DNA of 64,000 nt, taken from contig CAJUNB010000038.1 of NCBI GenBank assembly GCA_910587635.1, positions 1-64,000 of the forward strand. The letters run 5' to 3'. The position numbers and the translations under genes are program-made. Positions 26,644-35,792 of the stretch are shown piece by piece. A model generated the notes under the pieces. That model searched no databases. It had not been told where the DNA came from and saw only the letters and a list, made by a program, of their open reading frames with translations. The DNA comes from an uncultured Lachnospiraceae bacterium (GTDB lineage Bacteria; Bacillota; Clostridia; Lachnospirales; Lachnospiraceae). Position 1 is the stretch's first letter. Each line of letters opens with the position of its first letter.

Positions 26644-27429
26644 ATGGGGAAAAGAAAACATAAAGAAATCAGTTCTTTTCTGGGGTTTTTGAGTATCAGT
26701 TTGTGTGGTGTGGGAATTTTTGTGTTGATTCCTTTCTCGGATGTGGTAGGGCGCTCCTTTATGACAGTAATGTCAGGAAAATGGGTCGGATTTAAAAATT
26801 ATAAAACAGTCATAAATAATGAAGCTTTTCGATTGGCCGTTGCAAATACAGTGAAATTTGTGGGAGTTGCCATACCACTGTTGATCGTGATCGGGCTGTC
26901 AGCAGCTCTTGTACTCAGTAAGTTACAGAATGTACAAGTGATTAAGAGCCTGTATCTGTTTCCTATGGCCATGCCTACAGCGACCGTAGTCATTGTGTGG
27001 AGAATGTTTTTTTATAAGCAGGATTTTACCAGTCTTGTAGTCAGTTATCTGTGGAAGAATACGGGATATATCATCGTACTCTGGCTGGCCGGTTTATGGT
27101 CAATTCCGGGAGAACTGACAGAGGCTGCCAGAGTGGATGGCGCCAATGGATTACAGTGCTTTTTATTTGTGAAACTCCCATGTTTAAAAGGAAGTTTGGG
27201 GACTATTGTAATAATTTCTTTTTTAAATGCCATGAAAATTTATCGGGAGGCCTATCTTGTAGCGGGGGCCTACCCAGGGCAGGATATTTATTTGTTACAG
27301 CATGTTTTTAATAACTGGTATGTGAATCTGGAATTTGACAAAATGGCGGCAGCTACGGTATTGGTGGCAGGTGTGTTGTTTTTTATCATATTACCGTTTC
27401 TCTCCTGGCAGAAAACAGAAAAGGTCTGA
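26644..27429 (+). CDS. ABC sugar-type permease, MalF/UgpA-like
   Basis: 261-residue inner-membrane permease with about six helices. The cytoplasmic EAA loop that contacts the ATPase is ELTEAARVDGANGLQCFLFV near 155-175. It is the first of a heteromeric pair, ending two bases before the second permease. AACAGGC is the only weak ribosome-binding signal. No ATPase gene lies in this cluster, so it probably shares a multitask ATPase encoded elsewhere, as many Firmicute sugar importers do. Confidence 0.9.
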   Translation: MGKRKHKEISSFLGFLSISLCGVGIFVLIPFSDVVGRSFMTVMSGKWVGFKNYKTVINNEAFRLAVANTVKFVGVAIPLLIVIGLSAALVLSKLQNVQVIKSLYLFPMAMPTATVVIVWRMFFYKQDFTSLVVSYLWKNTGYIIVLWLAGLWSIPGELTEAARVDGANGLQCFLFVKLPCLKGSLGTIVIISFLNAMKIYREAYLVAGAYPGQDIYLLQHVFNNWYVNLEFDKMAAATVLVAGVLFFIILPFLSWQKTEKV

Positions 27430-27431
27430 AG

Positions 27432-28307
27432 ATGCAGCAATACAGAAGGAAAAAATATGCACAGTCAGCAATAAAAGCAGTGATAAATATATTGTTTGCA
27501 GGAGCAGGTGTATTGATATGTATCCCTGTAGCCCTCATCGTGACCGGTTCGGTTATGGGAGAAATGGATTTGATGGAATGTCTGGCACCGGTTTTTGAAC
27601 AGGGAAGAGGGTTTGTGACCTGGAAACTGATTCCGGGATATCCTACGGTAGAGCATTATAGCAGGCTGCTTTTGTATTCTCCGGATTTTTTTGTTCTGTT
27701 CTGGAACAGTGTGAAACTGACAGGGTTAATTCTGGCGGGGCAGATGCTGGCAGGGACTCCGGCGGCCTGGGCATTTGCTGTCTATCGGACAAAAGGAAGG
27801 GATATATTATTTACACTCTATATCGTTTTGATGCTGCTCCCTTTCCAGGTGACAATGCTGTCATCTTATCTGACTTTAAACAGGCTGGCGCTGTTGAATA
27901 CCCATCTGGCAGTTATCCTGCCGGCGATCTTTCATACTTTTCCTGTTTTTATTATGTACAGTGGGTTTCGGTCTATTCCGCGGGACTTGATAGATGCGGC
28001 GCGTATTGACGGGGCGGGAGAGTTTACTATTTTTATGAAAATAGGGCTGTTACTTGGCAGAGATGGTGTGTTGTCGGCGCTGGTACTTGGATTTTTAGAA
28101 TACTGGAATATGATAGAACAGCCCTATGCTTTCCTGGAAGACAAATTTCTATGGCCTATATCACTCTATTTGCCGGAGATTACATGGAAACAGGCAGGAT
28201 TTGCTTTCAGTGCATCGGTTCTCATGCTGGTACCTTCCGTCTTTGTATTTATCATGGGGCAGGACTATCTGGAACAGGGGATTGTGTATTCGGGCCTGAA
28301 ATACTGA
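27432..28307 (+). CDS. ABC sugar-type permease, MalG/UgpE-like
   Basis: Second membrane component, 291 residues and about six helices, with the EAA loop PRDLIDAARIDGAGEFTIFM near 185-204. The C-terminal region (FLEYWNMIEQP) matches the MalG group. The start ATG follows GGTCTGAAG with only two bases between genes, indicating translational coupling. Together with the binding protein it forms an importer lacking its own ATPase. A HlyD-like protein follows 30 bp later, an unusual partner for an importer. Confidence 0.9.
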   Translation: MQQYRRKKYAQSAIKAVINILFAGAGVLICIPVALIVTGSVMGEMDLMECLAPVFEQGRGFVTWKLIPGYPTVEHYSRLLLYSPDFFVLFWNSVKLTGLILAGQMLAGTPAAWAFAVYRTKGRDILFTLYIVLMLLPFQVTMLSSYLTLNRLALLNTHLAVILPAIFHTFPVFIMYSGFRSIPRDLIDAARIDGAGEFTIFMKIGLLLGRDGVLSALVLGFLEYWNMIEQPYAFLEDKFLWPISLYLPEITWKQAGFAFSASVLMLVPSVFVFIMGQDYLEQGIVYSGLKY

Positions 28308-28337
28308 TCGGCAGGAAGGACAGAGGAAGGGAGCAAA

Positions 28338-30071
28338 ATGATAGAGATGGAAAGTGAAGAAAAAAGAGTCCATCAGGAGAAAATGAAAAAATGGGGATGT
28401 AGACTTGTTATATTCTTTGTTTTCATGTGGATATGTACGATTGTTTCCAAAAGTATCTATATTTCCAGACTGCCTCAGGTCAAAGCGCAGACAATGGAAA
28501 AAAAGTATGTGGAACATGTGGTGAAAGTAGAAGGTATTACAGTGGCAGGAGGGCAGAAAGCTTTTCATGTGCTGCCGGGACTCCGTATTGAAAAACTGTA
28601 TGTACAGGATGGGGACAGGGTGGAAGCCGGAACTGTCCTTTTCTGTCTCGATATGAAAGAGCTTGCTGCTGTTATAGAAGAAAAAGAAATAGAACTTGCA
28701 GAGCTGAAGTTCCGTCTGACAGATGAACAGAGAGAACGCCTCCGGGCGTCTCAGGAGAGGGATGTTGCGGTTATCTGGGCGATGGAAGACTATGAGTTTG
28801 CAGATCGGGAAACGGGAACCGCCTTGGAGCGTGCAGAAGAGGAGTTGAAAAGAGCAGAAAAAGAATTGGCAGAGCATTTGGCTGAAGAGAAAGTGCAGAC
28901 TTCAGACAGTGATCGGGAGAAGGCATGGGACGATTATAGTGACTGGAAAGATATGGAGTATAATGTTTCTAATCAAATAAGGAAAAAAGAGCGGGAAATA
29001 CAGGATTTGGAGGAGAAAGTGGCAGTACTTCGAGAAGAAGCCAGAAAAGAAGAGGGGGGCAAAGATGAAGGAGGCGGAAAGGAAGAAGACACCGGGAAAG
29101 AAGAAGATACAGAAAAAGCTATGATTACAGGGGAAACGGAATTATCTGAAACAGAACAGGCTTTGAGAAAGGCAAAACAAGAATTGTCTGCCTTGCAGGA
29201 CGAAAGGGCAAAGCTGGAGAAAGAGGCAGTGTCCAAACCGGATTATTCAGAAGAAGAGGCCGAATATGATATGTGGCGGCAGGAAAAGGAAGTATTGGAG
29301 GAGAAAATAAGACAGGCTCAGGAAAAACTGGAAGATGCCAAATTTGCAAGAGAAAAAAATCTGAAAGAAAAGATACGTGGGATTGCCAGTGCCCAGTTGC
29401 CGCCGGTGGAAGATTCTACAATAGAATTGTACGAATTGGAAATCGGACAGATACAAAAACAACTGGATGAACTGTACGTATTGAGGACCCAGAATGGAGA
29501 GATGAAATCGGACAGTGAAGGAATTATCTCCTCTATGAAAATCGAAGCAGGGAGCAGGACAGGGGACGGAGCCGCTTTTTTATTGACAGATGATGAAGTG
29601 GCCTGCCAGTTTAAATGCAGTATTACAAAAGAACAGGGAAAATACGTACATTTGGGGGATAGTCTGGAATTGAAACTGGACGGCAGGGTAATAGAAGTGA
29701 CAGCTGATTATGTAACAGAAAATAACGGGAGTGGCTATGATATCATATGTCGCCTCCCAGAAGGCACAGGGCAGCCCGGAATGGGAGGCACCATAAGCAG
29801 AACCGTACAGGGAGATCTTTATGAGACAGTTATTCCGGTGGAAGCAATTTACCAGGAGAGCGGTATCAGTTATGTATATACATTAAATGAAAGAACAGGT
29901 ATTCTCGGGAATGAATTATATGTAGATAAATTGAAAGTGCGCCTGTCTGATCAGAATGAAGTGTATGCCGCTATTGAACCGGGTATACTGGGGACAGACA
30001 GTAGGATTATTACATTTTGTTCGGAAGAGCTGAAGCCGGGGGAGATTGTAAGAGAAGCACAGTCATTTTGA
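28338..30071 (+). CDS. HlyD/membrane-fusion-like protein with long coiled coil
   Basis: 577 residues: a cytoplasmic N-terminus, one membrane helix (about 22-44), a lipoyl-like half (VEHVVKVEGI to VQDGDRVEAGTVLF, about 55-100), then about 280 residues of charged coiled coil including a Glu/Lys/Gly-rich stretch. The second lipoyl half begins near 390 (MKSDSEGIISSMKIEAG), followed by a beta-barrel end. The architecture is that of periplasmic adaptors used with ABC exporters in Gram-positives. No exporter ATPase or permease of that type is nearby, so the partner is unclear. Confidence 0.8.
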   Translation: MIEMESEEKRVHQEKMKKWGCRLVIFFVFMWICTIVSKSIYISRLPQVKAQTMEKKYVEHVVKVEGITVAGGQKAFHVLPGLRIEKLYVQDGDRVEAGTVLFCLDMKELAAVIEEKEIELAELKFRLTDEQRERLRASQERDVAVIWAMEDYEFADRETGTALERAEEELKRAEKELAEHLAEEKVQTSDSDREKAWDDYSDWKDMEYNVSNQIRKKEREIQDLEEKVAVLREEARKEEGGKDEGGGKEEDTGKEEDTEKAMITGETELSETEQALRKAKQELSALQDERAKLEKEAVSKPDYSEEEAEYDMWRQEKEVLEEKIRQAQEKLEDAKFAREKNLKEKIRGIASAQLPPVEDSTIELYELEIGQIQKQLDELYVLRTQNGEMKSDSEGIISSMKIEAGSRTGDGAAFLLTDDEVACQFKCSITKEQGKYVHLGDSLELKLDGRVIEVTADYVTENNGSGYDIICRLPEGTGQPGMGGTISRTVQGDLYETVIPVEAIYQESGISYVYTLNERTGILGNELYVDKLKVRLSDQNEVYAAIEPGILGTDSRIITFCSEELKPGEIVREAQSF

Positions 30072-30097
30072 TTTTTCCTGTTCTGACGGGTTATTTC

Positions 30098-30126
30098 TTG
30101 AAAAACAGGGCAGGATATATTATAAT
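30098..30126 (+). promoter_or_regulatory. promoter of ugd
   Basis: TTGAAA (30098-30103), a 17-bp spacer and TATAAT (30121-30126) form a near-consensus promoter. The 18-bp motif at 30132-30149 starts at about the expected transcription start, an operator-like position. Confidence 0.75.
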
Positions 30127-30131
30127 ATCAC

Positions 30132-30149
30132 TACCCTCAGTGAACCAGG
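30132..30149 (+). repeat. 18-bp motif, copy 3, at ugd transcription start
   Basis: TACCCTCAGTGAACCAGG differs from copy 2 at one base. It lies immediately downstream of the ugd -10 box. Confidence 0.6.
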
Positions 30150-30207
30150 GGGGCCGATACAGAAACAATAATACGGCAGCCGAAAGAAAAACAGGGAGAC
30201 AAATAAG

Positions 30208-31530
30208 ATGAAGATAGCAGTAGCAGGAACAGGTTATGTGGGACTTGTCACAGGGGTATGTCTTTCAGAACATGGACATACAGTGACCTGTGTGGATGTG
30301 GATGAGAACAAGGTAAAGATGATGGAGGGGGGAAAATCTCCGATCTATGAGCCTGGGCTGGAAGAGATGATGGTCAGAAACATGGATCACCTTCATTTTA
30401 CCACAGATTATAAAAAGGCATACGTGGACGCAGATGTTATTATTATTGCAGTGGGGACACCGGAGAAAAAAGATGGTTCTGCAAATCTTGCCTTTGTATT
30501 TAGTGTTGCCGTACAGATTGCAGAGAGCATCAGCAAAGAATGTGTTGTGATTGTAAAGTCTACAGTTCCTATTGGGACGAATGATGATGTGGAGAAAATA
30601 CTGAACGAAAATCCTGCCTGTCTGAAAGTGCATGTGGCTTCCAACCCGGAATTTCTGGCACAGGGCACGGCAGTGCCGGATACGATGCACGCATCCCGTA
30701 TTGTACTTGGTGTGAATGATGATTTTGCGAAAGAAAAGCTGTTGGAAATGTATAAAGATTTTGATGCACCTGTTATGGTTTGCAACAGAAGAAGCGCAGA
30801 GATGATTAAATATGCTTCCAACGATTTTCTGGCTTTGAAAATTTCCTATATGAATGAGATTGCGAATCTGTGTGAAGCCATTGGTGCCAATGTGGAAGAA
30901 GTGGCCAAAGGTATGGGATTTGACGAAAGAATTGGCAAGCGGTTTTTACATGCAGGTATCGGCTATGGAGGTTCCTGTTTCCCAAAGGATACGAAAGCGC
31001 TGCACCATCTCTCTGCCGTGAACGGATGTGAGATGAAAACGGTAAAGGCGGCGATCGAAGTAAATGAGGGACAAAAATACAAACTGTCCAAGAAAGCGAG
31101 AAAATATTATCCCGATTACAACGGTCTGAATATTGCTGTACTGGGACTTACTTTCAAACCGGGTACGGATGATCTCCGGGAAGCCCCTTCCCTTGTGAAT
31201 GTACCGGTGTTTCTGGAAGATGGGGCAAATGTAATGGCCTGGGACCCGGTCGGTGTGGAGAATTTTAAGAAGCGGATTCCCGATGAGCATATTACGTACT
31301 GTGAGACAGTAGAAGAGGCGTTAAAAAATGCAGATATTTGCTTTATTTTCACAGAGTGGAAGGAAGTAAGGGAACTGGATCTGAATCAGTATGCCAAGCT
31401 GATGCGTCGACCTATCGTTATGGATGGACGTAACTGCTATCAGCTGGAAGAGGTCAAAAAGGTTCCGATTTTGTATGAAAGCATAGGACGGGAAGCTGTG
31501 GACAACCGGCCGGAGATGCACCGGATATGA
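30208..31530 (+). CDS. ugd: UDP-glucose 6-dehydrogenase
   Basis: Oxidises UDP-glucose to UDP-glucuronate with two NAD. The 440-residue protein has the N-terminal motif GTGYVG at 7-12, STVPIGT near 118-124, the substrate region NPEFLAQGTA near 147-156, and the catalytic cysteine in GYGGSCFPKD near 256. The C-terminal UDP-binding domain has LTFKPGTDDLREAPS. The product is the substrate of Uxs (20.2 kb) and could also enter the polysaccharide directly. The gene stands alone with its own promoter and a strong terminator. Confidence 0.95.
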   Translation: MKIAVAGTGYVGLVTGVCLSEHGHTVTCVDVDENKVKMMEGGKSPIYEPGLEEMMVRNMDHLHFTTDYKKAYVDADVIIIAVGTPEKKDGSANLAFVFSVAVQIAESISKECVVIVKSTVPIGTNDDVEKILNENPACLKVHVASNPEFLAQGTAVPDTMHASRIVLGVNDDFAKEKLLEMYKDFDAPVMVCNRRSAEMIKYASNDFLALKISYMNEIANLCEAIGANVEEVAKGMGFDERIGKRFLHAGIGYGGSCFPKDTKALHHLSAVNGCEMKTVKAAIEVNEGQKYKLSKKARKYYPDYNGLNIAVLGLTFKPGTDDLREAPSLVNVPVFLEDGANVMAWDPVGVENFKKRIPDEHITYCETVEEALKNADICFIFTEWKEVRELDLNQYAKLMRRPIVMDGRNCYQLEEVKKVPILYESIGREAVDNRPEMHRI

Positions 31531-31540
31531 TGATGTCAAA

Positions 31541-31569
31541 AGAGCTCTGTGGAAACAGAGTTCTTTTTT
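31541..31569 (+). terminator. intrinsic terminator of ugd
   Basis: AGAGCTCTGT (31541-31550) pairs with 31555-31564 around GGAA, and five T follow. It lies 10 bp after the ugd stop. Confidence 0.9.
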
Positions 31570-31610
31570 ATTCTACAGGAAACTGCTTCGCAATTTCCTG
31601 TAGAATAAAA
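31566..31610. repeat. TACAGGAAA palindrome, copy 1
   Basis: The core TACAGGAAACTGC-TTC-GCAATTTCCTGTA forms a stem of about 20 bp with one mismatch, extended by T/A pairs. T lies on the 5' side and A on the 3' side on both strands, so it is not a standard U-tract terminator. It sits between two converging genes. A second copy is at 34448-34475. Confidence 0.7.
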
Positions 31611-31623
31611 ATAATATGCATAC

Positions 31624-33903
31624 TCAGTTTACTACTCCCTCTGTGGGATTGGGATAGTATCTCCATTCATCAGTTTCTCCAAAACGTCCGTAGCTTTCCG
31701 TCTTTGCCATAATGGGAATCGTCAGGGAATCCGATACAATACTGTCCTTTAAAAGATAAACAGTTTTTCCCTGTTCCATTCGAAAGACACCGGTGTTATC
31801 AATACCTGCCACAAAAGTTTCTCCTGGTGCCAAAATCTGTTGTGGCAGTTGGAAGTTGATGAGACGGGCAGGGATATTATTGGCAAGTCTGTACTGGCTT
31901 ATATCCACATCCTCTGCGGAAGCGTTGTACAGTTCAATCCATGCTTTTGTATCGTCTGTATATACTTCACTGATCAGCAGACTGCCATCTTCTTGTATGC
32001 TGGGAACAGTTACGAGTTCCACAGTGATCTTGCCGTCTTGGATGAAAGAGGCGTCCAGTGTGACTTCGGGAGAAGTTATTTTCTTTCCGTTGATGAGCCA
32101 ATGAGAAAAGGATTTGTGGCTGTTACAAACAGGAGAGAGCGTCATTGGATAATCTCCATAATAGGTGCCTCGAAAGTCTTCGTCAGAGGAGATCAGCTGT
32201 GTTGTACTGAATCGGATAGACGTACCGCTTTCCGGAGCTTTAACAGATAATATATAGGGATATTCAGGAGCAAAAGTATCCTGAATAAATCCCCGGACTT
32301 TTTCTTTTCTGGCAATGGCGCTTTCTTTCAGCAAAGTTACATTTTGCTGTCGCTTTGCCTCGTCTTTCGGTGTATAGAAATAGGAAGCAATGATTTGAAA
32401 ATCACTGTTTGCCGTATTGATGACTTCGTCCAGATGCTCCGGGTCAAACAGTCCACTGTTCATCAGATCGCACAGTGTATTGAGAAAACTTGTTTTGTAT
32501 TCCTGAATCTGAATGAGAGAACCCATAACAGTCCCGTCTTCTTTGATATTTTTAAAGTAAGCCGTCCACAGATCGTCGTCATAACGAAAATCCCATGTGC
32601 AGTCCAGATCGTTAATGAAGAAACGGTATTTTCCATCGGAATAGAGCTTTTCGGATGTTTCCTTTGTATAGCGCCAGATGGCGTAATTTTTTTTCGGAAA
32701 GTCCGTATTATTGACAAGTACCTGGAAAGCATAGTAAGAAAACATATCGTCGACGGATACAAGCTCTTCGAGTTTTTCCTGGTTGCTTTCCTCTAAAATA
32801 GGGGAGGATTCCACATCAGGATAACTGTAGTACAAGTCCTCGTATCCTCCCTGCTTGGTACAGGCTCTTTCTGTATCTTTATAGATCTCCAGGAAATCTT
32901 TCCCGATCAGGGTCTTTACAGATGTATTATGTTTATTGTATGTGTCCTGGAGTTGTGCAACACTGTAGAGTTCACCGTTTAAAAAGACCATGACGGGACG
33001 TGCTCCTGCCACCATATAACCCGCTTCGTCCGCCAGACGGCTGCCTACATTCCAGCGAAGCATGGTACCCCGTTGTTCTGTATTGGCAGCGCCGGCATTA
33101 TATTCATTGCCGCCGTTGCGGAATACCAGATTATTGAAGTCCTGTATATGGGGAAACTGGGTGCCCCTTGTATTGTAATAATGAAAAAAGTCATAGCTAA
33201 ATGTTTCATGCAGGGGATCATATTCTTTACCTGCAAGAATTTTCAGTGAATAGGGATAATGGGTCATGGATCCATGGTCCCCATCTACACACAGACCGAT
33301 ATTCTGGCTGATGACATTGGCACCGTCCGGTTCGAAAATATCGATATGGGCATCCCGGATCCAGTCGTCTCCGCGTTGTTTGCAGTTTTGCTTCTCGAAC
33401 CATTTCCAGTCTGCTTCTGTCGGGCCGCAATCTGCCATCGGATAGAGAATACCGTTCTCTGATGAGTATAATCCCTCTGCGTCCGATGTAATAGAAACAA
33501 CGAGGGCATTGGTCCAGATACCGATATTTTTTCCTATGAAATAGGATGCGGTATAAGGACCACTTATAATATTTTGATTGTGATCGGAAACGATGGCTTT
33601 TATAACAATATTCTTCACGGCATTTTCCGCATTGTATATAAGAGGAGAAGTATAGAGGGGAGAAGATGCAGTGGGCGTACTTCCGTCCAGCGTATAGTGG
33701 ATTTCCAGTTGATCTGTGTGGGAAGAGAGGGTCAGTTCTACCTAGATGTCATTCTGGTAGAAACCGTTTTCCAGAGAAAAAGAAAACAGGCCGTCAGTTT
33801 CCGGGAACATATATGCCGAATAGAGAGGCGTATGTAATAACAGAAAACAAAATAAAAGAATACTGGAGATAACAATAAGAGTTGCTTTTGCGTATTTGGA
33901 CAT
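31624..33903 (-). pseudogene. CotH-like secreted protein, interrupted by an in-frame TAG
   Basis: Read from the ATG at 33903, this frame encodes a signal/anchor (ATLIVISSILLFCFLLL) and about 52 codons. A TAG codon (33744-33742) follows, after which the same frame runs open for 705 codons. After the stop come a chitobiase-C-like segment (TLDGSTPTASSPLYTSPL), a CotH spore-coat-kinase-like domain (about 150-500 of the whole) with DLDCTWDFRYD, and a C-terminal lamin-tail domain (ISEVYTDDTKAWIELYNASAEDVD). The reading frame is continuous apart from one base, so this is a recent nonsense mutation, a sequencing error or readthrough. An internal start at 33618 would lack the signal peptide. Confidence 0.8.
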
Positions 33904-33967
33904 AATATGAGCGGGCTTCCTTTCTGTTTATCCCCATATATGTGATGCTGTTGTTTGCATGAAAACT

Positions 33968-34426
33968 TCAATAGAAATTTGCAACGACAAAAGCGATGAG
34001 AATACCAAGTATGGCGCCGGCAAGTACCTGAAGCGGTGTATGACCGATAAATTCTTTCAGCCGGTCTTCCATACTGACCCCTTTTCCCATACGGGAAAAA
34101 AGTTCCATCATTTCGTTGAGTACCTTGGCCTGAATACCTGTCTCCCGTCTGACACCGATGGCATCATACATGACTACAATAGCAAAAAAGGCGGCTATGG
34201 CAAATTCAAAACTGGCACTGCCATACCGGATACAAGTGGAGGTGGCAAGAGCGCATACGGTAGAAGAATGAGAGCTGGGCATGCCGCCGCTTCCTACCAT
34301 TCGTTCTGCCACAAAAGATTTTGTCAGGGCAGTATGGATAATCGTTTTTAGAAACTGTGCGATCAGCCAGCCCAATCCGGCAGATATAAAAATTTCATTA
34401 TTGGCAATTCCGCTGAAAAAATTCAT
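33968..34426 (-). CDS. divergent PAP2-like membrane protein (DUF212 type)
   Basis: 152-residue membrane protein of the divergent PAP2/acid-phosphatase group. The phosphatase-like motif GSGGMPSSHSST is near 44-55. About four hydrophobic segments are present, and GHTPLQVLAGAILGI near the end matches the family. The start at MNFFSGIAN is chosen because the longer reading would begin inside the palindromic repeat at 34448. It may act on a prenyl or lipid phosphate, which would fit the surrounding glycan genes, but activity of this subgroup is not established. Confidence 0.82.
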   Translation of the reverse strand: MNFFSGIANNEIFISAGLGWLIAQFLKTIIHTALTKSFVAERMVGSGGMPSSHSSTVCALATSTCIRYGSASFEFAIAAFFAIVVMYDAIGVRRETGIQAKVLNEMMELFSRMGKGVSMEDRLKEFIGHTPLQVLAGAILGILIAFVVANFY

Positions 34427-34447
34427 TCTGTTCTCTCGCTCTTTTTT

Positions 34448-34475
34448 TACAGGAAATTGCTTCACATTTCCTGTA
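34448..34475. repeat. TACAGGAAA palindrome, copy 2
   Basis: TACAGGAAAT (34448-34457) pairs with ATTTCCTGTA (34466-34475). The centre TGCTTCAC is almost that of copy 1 (31566-31610). T is upstream and A downstream, as in copy 1. It lies in the leader of the minus-strand PAP2-like gene. Confidence 0.65.
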
Positions 34476-34508
34476 GTATAAAAAATAGATGTGCTGTTCG
34501 CACGCGTC

Positions 34509-34528
34509 GAATCGCGAGGACGCGATTC
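34509..34528. other. perfect hairpin GAATCGCG-AGGA-CGCGATTC
   Basis: An 8-bp perfect stem has loop AGGA on the plus strand. It is in the divergent region between the PAP2-like gene and gmd, with no U-tract. Its role is unknown. The rest of 34427-34715 holds copy 2 of the palindrome and the gmd promoter. Confidence 0.55.
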
Positions 34529-34629
34529 TTGTTATAAGTTTACTACCATTTTTACAGAGATTCAAGTGATTATAGTTAAATTATGAATGACAAAGGCAAT
34601 CCGTAATATAATATGATTAATGTCACCCC

Positions 34630-34659
34630 TTGTCAATAGACAGTGTGTGCTGGTATACT
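34630..34659 (+). promoter_or_regulatory. promoter of gmd-fcl-manC
   Basis: TTGTCA (34630-34635), an 18-bp spacer and TATACT (34654-34659), with the extended element TGG directly before the -10. It lies about 55 bp ahead of the gmd start. Confidence 0.75.
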
Positions 34660-34715
34660 ACAAAAGAAGGAAAAACAGGAAATTAGTGGATAAAAATATA
34701 AAAGGAGAACGGAAC

Positions 34716-35792
34716 ATGAACAGTATAGCATTAATTACGGGAATTACCGGACAGGACGGCAGCTATCTGGCTGAGTTTTTGCTGGAAAAAGGTTATGAGG
34801 TGCATGGGCTGATACGCAGACACAGTATTTCCAATACGGCGAGGATCGATCACCTGATTGCATCTGACTATCATAAGGTGAAGTTTTTTTTACATTTTGC
34901 AGATATGACGGACTCCAGCAATCTGATGCGTCTGATTGCGGAAATCCGTCCTACAGAAGTATATAATCTGGCAGCCCAGTCTCATGTGGGCATTTCCTTT
35001 GAAGTACCGGAATATACGGCAGATGCCACAGGGACAAGCACATTGAAACTGCTGGAAGCGATTCGGGTCAATGGCGGAAGCTGCCGGTATTATCAGGCAT
35101 CCACATCGGAGCTGTTTGGCGGACTGCCGGAGACGGCGCCTCAGAGTGAAAAGACGCCTTTTTACCCAAAGAGCCCTTACGGAGTAGCCAAGTTGTATTC
35201 TTACTGGATTACGGTAAATTATCGGGAATCTTACAATATGTATGCTTGTAATGGTATTTTGTTTAATCATGAATCACCCAGGAGGGGTGAAAACTTTGTC
35301 ACAAGAAAAATAACGCTCGCCATTGCAAATATTGTTGCCGGAAAACAGGAAAAACTTTCCCTTGGCAATATGAATGCCAAACGTGACTGGGGCTATGCTG
35401 GAGACTATGTGGAAGGTATGTGGCTGATGCTGCAACAGGACAAGCCGGGAGACTATGTACTTGCCACAAATGAGACCCATACGGTGAGAGAGTTCGTGGA
35501 GGCCGCTTTTGCAGAGCTGGGAATCAAGATCGGCTGGGAAGGAGAAGGCATCCATGAAAGAGGGATTGACCGAAAAAGCGGGAAAGTGCTTGTAGATGTC
35601 AATCCTGAGTTTTACCGTCCTGCGGAAGTGGAGTTTTTATGGGGAAATTCTGAAAAAGCAGAAAAAGAGCTTGGCTGGAGACGGAAGGTGGACTTCAAAC
35701 AGTTGGTGGCTATGATGATGGACAGTGACATGAAAGAAATTACAGGCATGGATTGCAGAGGATACAGAGAAAAGGCAGGACAGGGTGATTAA
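34716..35792 (+). CDS. gmd: GDP-mannose 4,6-dehydratase
   Basis: First step from GDP-mannose to GDP-L-fucose, giving GDP-4-keto-6-deoxymannose. The 358-residue protein has GITGQDGSYL at 7-16, the NADP-binding LIRRHS near 36, NLAAQSHV near 86, the catalytic YGVAK near 150-154, and NHESPRRGENFVTRKI near 183. The start follows AAAGGAGAACGGAAC; a 32-codon longer reading is rejected because Gmd begins at this point. The 3' end overlaps the start of fcl, so the two pathway enzymes are coupled. Confidence 0.95.
   Translation: MNSIALITGITGQDGSYLAEFLLEKGYEVHGLIRRHSISNTARIDHLIASDYHKVKFFLHFADMTDSSNLMRLIAEIRPTEVYNLAAQSHVGISFEVPEYTADATGTSTLKLLEAIRVNGGSCRYYQASTSELFGGLPETAPQSEKTPFYPKSPYGVAKLYSYWITVNYRESYNMYACNGILFNHESPRRGENFVTRKITLAIANIVAGKQEKLSLGNMNAKRDWGYAGDYVEGMWLMLQQDKPGDYVLATNETHTVREFVEAAFAELGIKIGWEGEGIHERGIDRKSGKVLVDVNPEFYRPAEVEFLWGNSEKAEKELGWRRKVDFKQLVAMMMDSDMKEITGMDCRGYREKAGQGD

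Noticed and set aside
31566..31610. second intrinsic terminator
   Set aside because: T-rich flank is 5' and A-rich flank is 3' on both strands, so no U-tract follows the stem; described as a palindromic repeat instead.
33742..33744. pyrrolysine or other recoding at the cotH amber codon
   Set aside because: No biological reason for recoding in a secreted coat-type protein and no supporting element was seen; nonsense mutation or sequence error is simpler.
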